From Streptomyces sp. NBC_00353 (GTDB taxonomy: Bacteria; Actinomycetota; Actinomycetes; Streptomycetales; Streptomycetaceae): a stretch of DNA of 64,000 bases. Below the pieces are notes generated by a model that made no database searches, was not told where the DNA came from, and saw nothing but the letters and a program-made list of their open reading frames with translations. The stretch is taken from NCBI RefSeq assembly GCF_036108815.1, contig NZ_CP107985.1, positions 4,154,001 through 4,218,000 on the forward strand. Reading direction: 5' to 3'. Every line of letters begins with the position of its first letter. Within the stretch, counting starts at the first letter, position 1. This document shows positions 32,824 to 40,583 of the stretch, piece by piece. The position numbers and the translations under genes were made by a program.

Positions 32824-34875
32824 CTACCGGGGATCCCCCTGCCCGGCGATCCTGCGCACCGTGTGCAGCAGGTACTCCTTGCGGTTGAGCGGGTTGTGGT
32901 CGGTACGCGGACGGTCCGGGACCGTACCGACCACCGCCCGGTACGAGTCGAAGGCCGTTTCCAGGACGCCTTCGCCGCGCGTGAGCGCCGGAAGCTGTTG
33001 GTGCAGCTCATGGACCCGAGCCGCCGGCATCTCACCCTGCAGCACGCACGACGCGCCCTGCACCGCCGGGGTCCGCGGCACGGCGCGCAGGCGGGCGATT
33101 ACGGGCAGGGCCGGGCCGAGCGTGTCCGCCGGAAGCTCCAGCCGGAACCGGTGCATCGGCTCGTACACCGTGGTGCCGGCCTGTTGCAACGCGGCCATCA
33201 GGACCAGCGGTGTCAGATTGCGGAAATCCCCGGCCGTGCTCGACATGGATTTGTCGAATACGGCATGCGAATGGCTCTGCCGGGGCCAGTAGCCGGAATG
33301 CGTCATCGTGACAATGCAATCGGTGACCTGCCAGCCGTGAATTCCCTGCCGCAGCGCCGAACGGACCGTTTCCTCGACCGCCCTCATCAATGAGAACGGC
33401 ATGGATCCCAGCTCCACCTCCAGCCGGTATTCCACTCCGCTGCCGATCGGGGCGGGATCGACACGCAGTCCGATGGTCGCCAGGAAAGGGTTGTGCTCCG
33501 TGTCCCCGACCTCGAAAGCGGATCCGCTGCCGATCGGCCGTTCCACACAGATGGTGGTGGTCTCCCGGAAGGTGACGTCGATCCCGAATTCGTCGGCCAG
33601 CGTCGCCTGAATGACTTCCTTCTGCACCTCACCGTAGAGCGATACGGACACTTCCTTCCGGATGTCGTCCTGACGCAGATTGATCAGCGGGTCCTGTTCG
33701 GCGAGCTGGGCGAGTGCGAGATGGAGTTCGCCCCGGCCGGCCGGGGCGCGGGGAACGACGACCGATTCGAGCGTCGGCGGGGCGAAGAAGTGACCGGTCG
33801 TGGCGGCGCCCGGGACGCCGACCGAATCGCCGATCCGAATGTCGCCGAGCCCCTGGAGCTTCCCGATCTGCCCCGCGCGGACCGACGAGGCACGGACGGT
33901 GGAGCCCTCGTCGAAGACGCTGATGGCGGTGACTTTGCCGTCGCAGCGCCCGCCTCGCCCGTCCGGCGCGTCGCTGTCGCCACGTCCGCCGTCCCGGCCG
34001 AACGGCAGCCGGTCGCGGGTCCGTACCGTTCCCGAGAGCATCCGGACATACGCGATCTTCTCGCCGCTCGAACCGCGCTCGACCTTGAACACGGTGCCCG
34101 AGACCGGCCCGTCGACGTCGCCCTCGGCCGCGGGCAGCAGCTCCCTGATCCCACCGATCAGAGCGTCCACACCCGTCCCGGTGATGGCCGATCCGAAGAA
34201 GACCGGATGGACGAGTGCCTCCCCGGTCTGCGCGACCAGAGCGCTGCGGAGCGTGCTGTACGGGAGCGACGCGCCGCCGTCGACGTACGCGGCGAGGAGA
34301 GCATCGTCGCGGTCGGCGAGCAGCTCGGTCAGCCGGGAGGTGAAGCCGGCGTCGGAGTCCGTGTACGGCGTGCAGCGGGCGCTCCGCGTCCCCAGCCCGT
34401 CGACCGACCCCATCGCGACCACGTCCCGGGTCAGCTTGTCGGAGACGGTCCGCAGAACGGACGCGTACTGTGCACCGCCGCGGTCGATCTTGTTAACGAA
34501 GATGAGCGTGGGAATGCGCAGCCGCTGCAGGGTCCGCATCAGCACGCGGGTCTGCGCCTGCACGCCCTCCACGGCGGAGACGACCAGCACCGCGCCGTCG
34601 AGCACGCTCAAAACCCGCTCCACCTCGGCAATGAAGTCCGGGTGACCGGGTGTGTCGATCAGATTGACCGTGATGTCGTCAATGGGGAACGAGACGACGG
34701 CCGACTTGATCGTAATGCCGCGCTGTCGTTCGAGCGCGAGGGAATCGGTCTGGGTGTTCCCGTCGTCGACGCTGCCGATCTCGTCGATGACCCCGGCGGC
34801 GTGGAGCAGCCGCTCGGTCAGGCTTGTCTTACCGGCGTCGACATGCGCCAGAATTCCCAGGTTCAGCATGTGCAC
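32824..34875 (-). CDS. Otr(A)/TetM-like ribosomal protection GTPase
   Basis: A 683-residue translational GTPase. G1 is AHVDAGKTSLTE, G2 RQRGITI, G3 DTPGH, G4 NKID. It is EF-G-like in domain order, with C-terminal PLNRKEYLLHTVRR ending, and full TetM/Otr(A) length (~640-680). It is much closer in motif wording to Otr(A) (LNLGILAHVDAGKTSLTERLLH) than to EF-G. By family it ejects tetracyclines from the ribosome; paralogues of this type in Streptomyces can also be general ribosome-rescue factors. A GTG start (VHMLNLG) is used; no good ribosome site fits it, but it lies inside a leader ORF with a perfect one. The 3' third shows more A/T third positions than its neighbours. Confidence 0.9.
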   Translation of the reverse strand: MHMLNLGILAHVDAGKTSLTERLLHAAGVIDEIGSVDDGNTQTDSLALERQRGITIKSAVVSFPIDDITVNLIDTPGHPDFIAEVERVLSVLDGAVLVVSAVEGVQAQTRVLMRTLQRLRIPTLIFVNKIDRGGAQYASVLRTVSDKLTRDVVAMGSVDGLGTRSARCTPYTDSDAGFTSRLTELLADRDDALLAAYVDGGASLPYSTLRSALVAQTGEALVHPVFFGSAITGTGVDALIGGIRELLPAAEGDVDGPVSGTVFKVERGSSGEKIAYVRMLSGTVRTRDRLPFGRDGGRGDSDAPDGRGGRCDGKVTAISVFDEGSTVRASSVRAGQIGKLQGLGDIRIGDSVGVPGAATTGHFFAPPTLESVVVPRAPAGRGELHLALAQLAEQDPLINLRQDDIRKEVSVSLYGEVQKEVIQATLADEFGIDVTFRETTTICVERPIGSGSAFEVGDTEHNPFLATIGLRVDPAPIGSGVEYRLEVELGSMPFSLMRAVEETVRSALRQGIHGWQVTDCIVTMTHSGYWPRQSHSHAVFDKSMSSTAGDFRNLTPLVLMAALQQAGTTVYEPMHRFRLELPADTLGPALPVIARLRAVPRTPAVQGASCVLQGEMPAARVHELHQQLPALTRGEGVLETAFDSYRAVVGTVPDRPRTDHNPLNRKEYLLHTVRRIAGQGDPR

Positions 34876-34939
34876 GAAGCTTCATGTCCTCAAGATCGGT
34901 AACAATTTCCGCCTGAATGAACATGAGAGTTCCGCGCAT
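34829..34939 (-). CDS. Putative 36-residue leader peptide overlapping the ribosomal protection gene
   Basis: The ORF starts MRGTLMFIQAEIVTDLEDMK and ends LRAHAEPGNSGACRRR. AGGAG is placed 6 bases before its ATG, much better than the site of the GTPase gene. It overlaps the GTPase start out of frame by 47 bases. A ribosome translating it would unwind or occupy the GTPase start, so tetracycline stalling could alter GTPase expression. The peptide resembles no family I know; coding potential is unproven. Confidence 0.45.
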   Translation of the reverse strand: MRGTLMFIQAEIVTDLEDMKLRAHAEPGNSGACRRR

Positions 34940-35455
34940 GATCGTCTCCTGGTTCTCGATTGACCGATGACCGGTCGGCTGATGCCGGGAGTACAGCAGG
35001 AAGCCACCCCGGCGGACAACTCATTTATGACCGGATTTCCAGCCGGAACCGCCGAACGCCCTCGATTTTCTGCGCGGATCGCAAGGCCGGAAGCCGGGGC
35101 GACGGTCCGGCCAGGGGCCGAGTCAGGGTCAGGCACCCCCAACTCGCTGCGGAGTCAGGCAAGTTCGAGTGCTCGGCACGGGCGCCACCAGCTCCAGCGA
35201 ACGACCCGTCACCATGAGGTGCAGTCAGCAAACGAGTGGGCCGGCGGGCCCCAAACCTCGGCGCGGCGTTGCATACAGTCCAATGGGTGATTATTCGCTT
35301 TTCACCACCCGAAGAGACCACGCATTAGCTCCGGCGCGGAGCTGCCTAATGGCGCTGAGTCGCTTTTCGATTGACGGTGGAACACGTCGCTACTGCGTCA
35401 CACCGAGTCGACAGCCAGTCACTCACCGCAGTTGCGCCGAAAGGAACGTGTTCAG
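34940..35455. other. Divergent control region
   Basis: A 516-bp region between the GTPase leader (leftward) and the surface protein (rightward). It is AT-richer than its surroundings, with short A/T runs at 35021-35030 and 35280-35305. TCGCTTTTC occurs at 35295-35303 and again at 35360-35368. A hairpin AGCTCCG-GCG-CGGAGCT at 35327-35343 is flanked by CATTAG/CTAATG. TTGACG at 35371-35376 is a possible -35. No tRNA or small gene was seen. Confidence 0.45.
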
Positions 35456-36607
35456 ATGCGCTCTGCCCGCACCTTGTTCGCTTCGGCCGCCATCAGTGCG
35501 GTCCTGGCGATCACGACACCAGCTGCGTTCGCGATGACCGTGGCCGACCGGGACGGCGACGGCTCCTCCCACAGCAGCAACAGCCACGGCGGCCGTGGCG
35601 GCGAAGACGGCGGCCGTGGCAGCGACGAAGGCGGCCGCGGCGGCGACGAAGGCGGCCGTGGCAGCGACGAAGGCGGCCGTGGCGGCGACGAAGGCGCCAG
35701 TGGCAGCGACGAAGGCGGCCGCGGCGGCGACGAAGGCGGCCGCGGCGGCGACGAAGGCGCCAGTGGCAGCGATGAAGCCGCCAGTGGCAGCGACGAAGGC
35801 GGCCGCGGCGGCGACGAAGGCGGCGGCCGCGGCAGCGACGGAGACAGGCCCAGCGGTGGCGTCCGCACCGGTGGCGGCGCCCTGGCCATGAAGGCGGCCG
35901 GTGAAGATGACCACGGCCACAAGTCCGACCACGGCGGGAAGTCCGACCACGGCGGGAAGGGAGGCTACGGCAGCGAGGACGGCAGTGGCGACAGCGAGGA
36001 CGCCGGCACCGGATTCGTCGACGAGGACAGCAGTGGCTACCTGGACAAGCACGGCGACGAGGCCGGCGACGAGGACGGCAGCGAGGACGGCAGCGAGGAC
36101 AGCAGCGGCTACGGCAGCGAGGAGGGCAGCGGCTACCTCGAGAAGCACGGCGGTGACAAGAAGCACGGCGATGACAAGAAGGGCAGCGGCTACCTCGAGA
36201 AGCACGGCGACAAGGGCAGCAGCGGTAACGGCAGCAAGCCCAGCGGTGGCGTCCGCACCGGTGGCGGCGCCATGGCCATGGTCGTGTCCGACGACGGCCA
36301 CGGCGACAAGGGCGGCCGTGGAGAAGGCGGCAGCCGTGGGGACGAGGGCGGCTACGGCGACGAGGGCGGCTACGGCGACGACGGTGGTTACGGCGACGAC
36401 GGTGGCGAAGAGAGCGGCAGGGGCGGCGAGAGCGGCAGGGGCGGCGAGAGCGACAGGCCGAGCGGCGGCGTCCGCACCGGTGGTGGCGGGACGGCCGTGA
36501 CCGCCGGCAGCGGTCTGGCAGCCGGTTCGGCACTGCTGATCGGTGGGCTCGGCGTCGGTGCGTACAAGATGCGTCGCCGTCAGGCCACGGGCGGTGCGGT
36601 GGCCTGA
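35456..36607 (+). CDS. Repeat-rich Gly/Asp surface protein, probable sortase substrate
   Basis: A 383-residue exported protein. The signal peptide is MRSARTLFASAAISAVLAIT..AFA. Residues 45-121 are eleven tandem heptads of the type GGRG(G/S)DE or GASGSDE, encoded by 21-bp repeats. The middle is His/Asp/Lys-rich with three SGYL(E/D)KHG units. The motif PSGGVRTGGG occurs three times (~132, ~262, ~335). The last copy is followed by a hydrophobic segment (GSGLAAGSALLIGGLGVGAYK) and a basic RRR tail, a cell-wall sorting layout without LPXTG. AAAGGAAC precedes the ATG. A class F sortase gene follows 161 bp downstream, so covalent anchoring is the likely fate (inference). Asp/His richness suggests metal binding. 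Confidence 0.82.
   Translation: MRSARTLFASAAISAVLAITTPAAFAMTVADRDGDGSSHSSNSHGGRGGEDGGRGSDEGGRGGDEGGRGSDEGGRGGDEGASGSDEGGRGGDEGGRGGDEGASGSDEAASGSDEGGRGGDEGGGRGSDGDRPSGGVRTGGGALAMKAAGEDDHGHKSDHGGKSDHGGKGGYGSEDGSGDSEDAGTGFVDEDSSGYLDKHGDEAGDEDGSEDGSEDSSGYGSEEGSGYLEKHGGDKKHGDDKKGSGYLEKHGDKGSSGNGSKPSGGVRTGGGAMAMVVSDDGHGDKGGRGEGGSRGDEGGYGDEGGYGDDGGYGDDGGEESGRGGESGRGGESDRPSGGVRTGGGGTAVTAGSGLAAGSALLIGGLGVGAYKMRRRQATGGAVA
35588..35818 (+). repeat. Eleven 21-bp tandem repeats encoding GGRGGDE heptads
   Basis: In-frame minisatellite inside the surface-protein gene, with units of GGC-GGC-CGT-GGC-(G/A)GC-GAC-GAA type. Some units are replaced by GASGSDE. Copy number is probably variable by slippage without frameshift. 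Confidence 0.9.
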
Positions 36608-36768
36608 ACGAACTGACCTGGACGAACTGAACGGCCAGCGGGTTGCCGCATCTGTCGCGGTCGCCGTCCCTCGGGGCGGCGGCCGCGGCGGCTGCGTTTC
36701 CCGCCCCCACCGGCTGACCGACCCACCGCCCGACCGACTGATGACGCACGGAAGAAAGGCACGCTCCC

Positions 36769-37494
36769 ATGGCCGCCCCGCAGTCGTCCGATTCGAACCC
36801 CTCTCCATCCGGCACCAGCTCTTCCACCTTCGGCCGCACCCTGCTCTGGCCCGCAGCAGCAGCCGGACTGGGCCTGCTCATGATCTTCAACTCGTTCGGC
36901 ACTGCCGAGGACAACAAGCCGCTGACCGCGCCCTCGGTGGCAGCTCCCGCCCCCGCCCCCGCCGCCGGCCCCGCCGCCCCTCCCGCTCCGTCGGCCGCCG
37001 CCTCCCCCACCCCGACGGGGCTGTTCATGCCGCGTTCCAACCCGACGAAGCTTCAGATCCCGTCGATCGCGGTCAAGGCACCCTTCACACCGCTGTCCCT
37101 CGGCGCGAAGGGGCAGCTCAACGCCCCGCCGCCGAACGACACCAACCTGGTCGGCTGGTACAAGGGCGGAGTGACACCCGGTGAGCGCGGCGCGGCGATC
37201 GTCGCCGGTCACGTCGACACGACGACCGGACCGGCGGTGTTCCTTCAGCTCCAGTTCGTGAAGCAAGGCGCCACAGTCGACATCACGAGGGCGGACGGCA
37301 GCGTCGCCACGTTCAAGGTCGACTCCGTCGAGAAGTTCAGCAAGGCGAGCTTCCCTGACGAGCTGGTGTACGCCGACACTCCGAACGCGCAGCTGCGGCT
37401 GATCACATGCGGCGGCACCTACGACAGGAAGGCCAAGGACTACAAGGACAACGTCGTGGTGTTCGCCCATCTCGACTCGACTAAGCGCCCCTGA
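36769..37494 (+). CDS. Class F sortase
   Basis: A 241-residue membrane-anchored transpeptidase. The N-terminal helix (LLWPAAAAGLGLLMIFNSFG) is followed by a ~50-residue Pro/Ala linker. The sortase barrel carries the catalytic His in AIVAGHVDT, the Cys in LITCGGTYD, and a late Arg in YDRKAKDY. The TLXTC-like motif is LRLITC. This matches the short class F sortases of actinobacteria, whose substrates are mostly undefined. It sits downstream of a gene with a C-terminal sorting-like region and on the same strand, suggesting a dedicated substrate-enzyme pair. The ATG follows GGAAGAAAGG. Confidence 0.9.
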   Translation: MAAPQSSDSNPSPSGTSSSTFGRTLLWPAAAAGLGLLMIFNSFGTAEDNKPLTAPSVAAPAPAPAAGPAAPPAPSAAASPTPTGLFMPRSNPTKLQIPSIAVKAPFTPLSLGAKGQLNAPPPNDTNLVGWYKGGVTPGERGAAIVAGHVDTTTGPAVFLQLQFVKQGATVDITRADGSVATFKVDSVEKFSKASFPDELVYADTPNAQLRLITCGGTYDRKAKDYKDNVVVFAHLDSTKRP

Positions 37495-37942
37495 CGGTCT
37501 CCGTCCGCCCCAACTCCTTGAAGAAATGATGACGGGTGTGGCCGCCCGGGATCCCTCCGCCGCTGCCGGTCTCCCGATAGCCCTGCCGACGGTAGAAGCC
37601 GGGCGCCTGGAAGGACATCGACGAGACGATCATCGACGTGCAGCCGCGCGCCACGGCCTCGTCCTCGGCGGCGCGCACCAGGCGGGCCCCCCAACCTTCG
37701 TGGCGCCGGTCGGCCCGCACCCACACTTCCGATATCCCGGCACAACCGCCCCAGGTCCAGCCGACCAGCCCGGCCACCAGTTCGCCCGCCTCATCGGTGA
37801 CCCGAACGGAGAGGCCGCGGTCGTCGTGGGCGCCGGTCGCATCGTTGTTGAACGCGGTCAGCTCTTCGCTCAGCCGGGTGGAGAGCACCGGGTCCTCCGC
37901 ACCGACGCACAAGGTCGCGTCCGCGCTGTGTCCAGTCGTCAT
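37481..37942 (-). CDS. GNAT family N-acetyltransferase
   Basis: A 153-residue single-domain GNAT. The acetyl-CoA loop is VWVRADRRHEGWGARLVRAAEDEA, with the preceding strand GCAGISEVWV, and the ending SFQAPGFYRRQGYRETG. The substrate is unknown. The ATG giving MTTGHSADATLCV is preferred to one eight codons upstream. It is convergent with the sortase gene and overlaps it by 14 bases at the 3' ends. It appears monocistronic. Confidence 0.88.
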   Translation of the reverse strand: MTTGHSADATLCVGAEDPVLSTRLSEELTAFNNDATGAHDDRGLSVRVTDEAGELVAGLVGWTWGGCAGISEVWVRADRRHEGWGARLVRAAEDEAVARGCTSMIVSSMSFQAPGFYRRQGYRETGSGGGIPGGHTRHHFFKELGRTETVRGA

Positions 37943-37995
37943 GACGCATGAGTGTGCCAGCACCACGGATCACGCGAAACCGAAATCCGTGCTGG

Positions 37996-38973
37996 TCAGG
38001 CCGGTGGCATGGGCCACCTCCCCGGTGCAGCCGTCGGCGGTCGACTCAAGGCCGCAGCCAGAACGCCCGCCGTTCCGGCGACCAGGGGGTTGTCGGCGGG
38101 AGCGTCCCGATCGGGCTTGGTGGTCATCACGGCCAGGACGACCGGCGGGCGGCCGGGGGGCCAGGCGATGCCGACGTTGTTGTTGCCGCCGTAGCTGCCG
38201 CCGGCGGTCTTGTCGGCGACGGTCCAGTCGGCGGGAAGCCCGGCGCGGAAGCGTTCACCGCTGGTGGTGTTGGCGAGCAGCCAGCCGGTGAGCAGCCGAC
38301 GGTCGCAGGGAACGAGTGCGTCTCCCAGGACGAGGCGAGCGTAGGTGCGTCCGACGGCACGAGGCGTGGTGGTGTCGGTCTCGCGCCATGGCTCCGCCGA
38401 GTTCAGCTCGGGCTCCCAGCGGTCGAGGCGGGTGACCGGGTCGCCGATGGAGCGGCAGAAGCGGGTGACGGCGCCGGGGCCGCCCAGTTCTCGGAGGAGG
38501 AGGTTGGCCGCGGTGTTGTCGCTGTGCGTGATGGAGTACGCGCACAGGTCGGCGACCGTCATCCCGTGGGAGAGGTTCTCGGCCCTGCCGGTGATCGGCG
38601 AGTTGCCCGAGGCCTCGACGTACTGCGCGGTGTAGCGGATGCGGCGGGCCAGGAACTCGCCGTTGCGGTCCAGATCACGAAGGACCGCCGCCGCGCCGAT
38701 GGTCTTGAACAAGGAGCACATCGGGAAGCGCTCGTCCGGTCGGTACACCACCGTGCGGCCCGTGGCGGTGTCATGGGCGTAGGCGCCGAGCCGGGCGGAG
38801 TGCTCCCGCTCCAGGGCGCGCAACTGCCGGGCGGCCCGCGCCGCCGCGCCGGACGCTGTCGGGGAAGTGCGCACGGTCGAGGCGGCGTTCGCGGGGGGCG
38901 ACAGGGACACGGCGCTTGCGGCCCCGGCGGCCAGGATCGTCCGGCGGGTCGCGCGGGCTCCGATGGATCGCAC
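37996..38973 (-). CDS. Class A beta-lactamase, Tat-exported
   Basis: A 325-residue serine beta-lactamase. The N-terminus RATRRTILAAGAASAVSLSPPANA is a twin-arginine signal. Catalytic motifs: SxxK as CSLFKT, SDN as HSDNTAAN, the omega-loop Glu in WEPELN, and the KTG position as DKTAGGSYG, where the usual Gly is Ala. It should hydrolyse penicillins, but the KTA change may lower activity or shift specificity. The GTG start (VRSIGARAT) has AAGGAAAGG upstream. It is monocistronic, without an adjacent regulator. Typical of chromosomal Streptomyces beta-lactamases. Confidence 0.92.
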   Translation of the reverse strand: MRSIGARATRRTILAAGAASAVSLSPPANAASTVRTSPTASGAAARAARQLRALEREHSARLGAYAHDTATGRTVVYRPDERFPMCSLFKTIGAAAVLRDLDRNGEFLARRIRYTAQYVEASGNSPITGRAENLSHGMTVADLCAYSITHSDNTAANLLLRELGGPGAVTRFCRSIGDPVTRLDRWEPELNSAEPWRETDTTTPRAVGRTYARLVLGDALVPCDRRLLTGWLLANTTSGERFRAGLPADWTVADKTAGGSYGGNNNVGIAWPPGRPPVVLAVMTTKPDRDAPADNPLVAGTAGVLAAALSRPPTAAPGRWPMPPA

Positions 38974-39216
38974 AGTCGTGTGCCTTTCCTTCGTACGGCA
39001 GGACTTCTGCCAGGACATCACCTCCCACCCCACTGGTTGCGATGACCGCATCAGCCGCACCCATGGCCGTCAACCGTTTGAAGCAACGCCGCTCCGTCGC
39101 CACCCGCTACGACGGACCGCCGAGTCCTGCAGAGCGACCATCACCCTCGTATCACCACTCGATTCCGGTGGCTAAATATGTCGCCCCGGCCTGCAGAGGA
39201 CCGTAGCCTCGCCCGC

Positions 39217-39867
39217 ATGAAGCTGCTCTCCGTCAATGTCGGCAGGCCCCGGCCCAACCCGTGGAAGGGCCTCAGCGCGACCGGGATCGACAAGCGGCCG
39301 GTTCAGGGTCCCGTCTCCGTCATCGCCCCCGGCCCGAAGGGCACCGGCACGGTCGGTCTCGTGGGCGACCGCGTGTACGACGTGAAGCACCACGGTGGTT
39401 CCGACCAGGCCGTCTACGCCTATGCCCGCGAGGACCTCGACGGGTGGCAGGCCGAGCTGGGCAGGCCGCTCGCCGGCGGCGCCTTCGGCGAGAACCTCAC
39501 GACACTCGGCCTCGACGTCAACGGCGCCCTGATCGGTGAGCGCTGGCGCATCGGGCCCCACGTGGTCCTGGAGGTGTCGTGCGCACGGATCCCGTGCGCC
39601 ACGTTCCAAGGCTGGCTGGAGCGCGAGGGCTGGATCAAACGGTTCACGCAGGCGGCACTGCCGGGCGCGTATCTGCGCGTGATCGAGCCGGGAGAGATCC
39701 GGGCCGACGACCCGGTCGAGATCGTGCACCGGCCCGGCCACGATGTGAGCGTGGCACTGGCCTTCCGCGCGATGACGCTCGAACCGGAACTGTTGCCGCG
39801 GCTGCTGGTCGCCGACGCGCTGCCCGAGGAGAGCAGAGAACTGGCCCGCAGGCGCACGACCACGTAG
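39217..39867 (+). CDS. MOSC domain protein, YiiM-like
   Basis: A 216-residue protein with a MOSC core: VGDRVYDVKHHGGSDQAVYAYAREDLDGWQ, GGAFGENLTTLGLDVNGALIGERWRIG, and the conserved Cys in VSCARIPCATFQ. The C-terminal ~50 residues are a 3-alpha domain (AFRAMTLEPELLPRLLVADALPEESRELARR). This combination is YiiM, a molybdenum-cofactor-dependent reductase of N-hydroxylated compounds, with Cys coordinating Mo in related enzymes. The ATG gives MKLLSVNVGRPRPNPW, the normal family start. It is monocistronic and divergent from the beta-lactamase gene. Confidence 0.9.
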   Translation: MKLLSVNVGRPRPNPWKGLSATGIDKRPVQGPVSVIAPGPKGTGTVGLVGDRVYDVKHHGGSDQAVYAYAREDLDGWQAELGRPLAGGAFGENLTTLGLDVNGALIGERWRIGPHVVLEVSCARIPCATFQGWLEREGWIKRFTQAALPGAYLRVIEPGEIRADDPVEIVHRPGHDVSVALAFRAMTLEPELLPRLLVADALPEESRELARRRTTT

Positions 39868-40011
39868 ACCCCCAACGGCATTGCGCAGAGGCTGAGTTGA
39901 ACTCGTCCGCGACTGCGCCTCACGTCACGGTGGACGATCAGCTGCCCGATTCGCCGCAGCTCACTCCCCGGCGGCCGGCCGCGGGGATCACGTCGCGGCG
40001 GCCGGACCGGA

Positions 40012-40395
40012 TCAGGGTGTCGGTTCCTCCGGCAGGGCCGCGTACAGGTCGCGGAACGCCGCGGTCAGGCTCGCGATCATCCGCCAGTACGTGAAGGCAA
40101 CGGCGTCGGACGTGGCACCGTCCGGCCGTACGGCGACATCGAGGTTCCGGTACGCGACACGGAACAGCGCCCGGACGCCGCCACGGCCCTCCTGGTCGTA
40201 GCCGTAGTCCTCGACGGCCATCAAGGTCCGCAGATGTCCGATCAGTTCCTTGGTCCCCGTGTCGATGACGTCGCGTCGGGGACGTGCCGGGCGTTTCGCC
40301 AGCGCATGGTCGACGGCCCGGGCGATCGCGTCGATATCGATGCCGGTGCCGGCGGCCGCGTGCTGTGGAGCGGCGTGAGGTTCGGTCCCGGTCAC
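40012..40395 (-). CDS. Uncharacterised small Streptomyces protein
   Basis: A 127-residue predicted cytosolic protein. The N-terminal ~40 residues are Ala/His-rich (AAPQHAAAGTGIDIDAIARAV). The rest looks helical, with KELIGHLRTLMAVEDYGYDQ and AFTYWRMIASLTAAFRDLYAALPEEP. I do not recognise a firm family; the LIGHLRTLM block weakly recalls small DUF proteins found beside XRE regulators in Streptomyces. The GTG start follows GGAGG at 4-base spacing. It is divergent from the XRE/TPR regulator and its small upstream ORF, sharing a 79-bp promoter gap with nested inverted repeats. Confidence 0.6.
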   Translation of the reverse strand: MTGTEPHAAPQHAAAGTGIDIDAIARAVDHALAKRPARPRRDVIDTGTKELIGHLRTLMAVEDYGYDQEGRGGVRALFRVAYRNLDVAVRPDGATSDAVAFTYWRMIASLTAAFRDLYAALPEEPTP

Positions 40396-40428
40396 GGGTC
40401 CTCCTACCGGCGGCCGGGAGCACACCCG

Positions 40429-40496
40429 ATTGCCTTCAGATCTCCGAGGAATGGTGCTCCAAGGAGATCCCCATATGAACCTCCGCAGAAGGCAAT
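40429..40496. promoter_or_regulatory. Nested inverted repeats in a divergent promoter
   Basis: The outer arms are ATTGCCTTC / GAAGGCAAT and the inner arms GATCTCC / GGAGATC, both perfect. The inner right arm contains the GGAGAT ribosome site of the small ORF at 40475, so the structure could hide it. It could equally be a protein-binding site. Confidence 0.5.
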
Positions 40497-40579
40497 TCGG
40501 GATGCGGTCCGCTTACGGACGACCGGAAATTTCTGGCGCCCGATCGCCCCACTGCCGGTGCCGGTTGTCGCTACCGTGA
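40475..40579 (+). CDS. Possible 34-residue upstream ORF coupled to the XRE regulator
   Basis: It starts ATG-AAC-CTC (MNLRRRQFGMRSAYG) after AAGGAG at 8-base spacing and stops with TGA 4 bases before the regulator ATG, whose own ribosome site (GTGAG) is poor. Basic, Arg-rich, with no known family. Translational coupling is the best reason to consider it real; it might also be a regulatory leader peptide. Confidence 0.45.
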   Translation: MNLRRRQFGMRSAYGRPEISGARSPHCRCRLSLP

Positions 40580-40583
40580 GTTC

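Noticed and set aside
30367..33393. 1008-codon open frame antisense to the HelD-type and Otr(A)-like genes
   Set aside because: It spans two unrelated real genes and a terminator, a hallmark of chance open frames in GC-rich DNA.
35588..35818. CRISPR-like array
   Set aside because: The repeats are contiguous 21-bp coding units without spacers and continue the reading frame of the surface protein.
35423..37040. Two long reverse-strand frames (461 and 509 codons) over the repeat-rich surface protein and sortase
   Set aside because: They are produced by the 21-bp repeats read on the other strand (Ala/Val and Arg/Cys repeats); the forward frame has a signal peptide and C-terminal anchor.
30316..39867. 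Antibiotic biosynthetic gene cluster around the resistance genes
   Set aside because: No polyketide, peptide or other core biosynthetic enzyme is present in the window; only resistance-type and housekeeping functions are seen.
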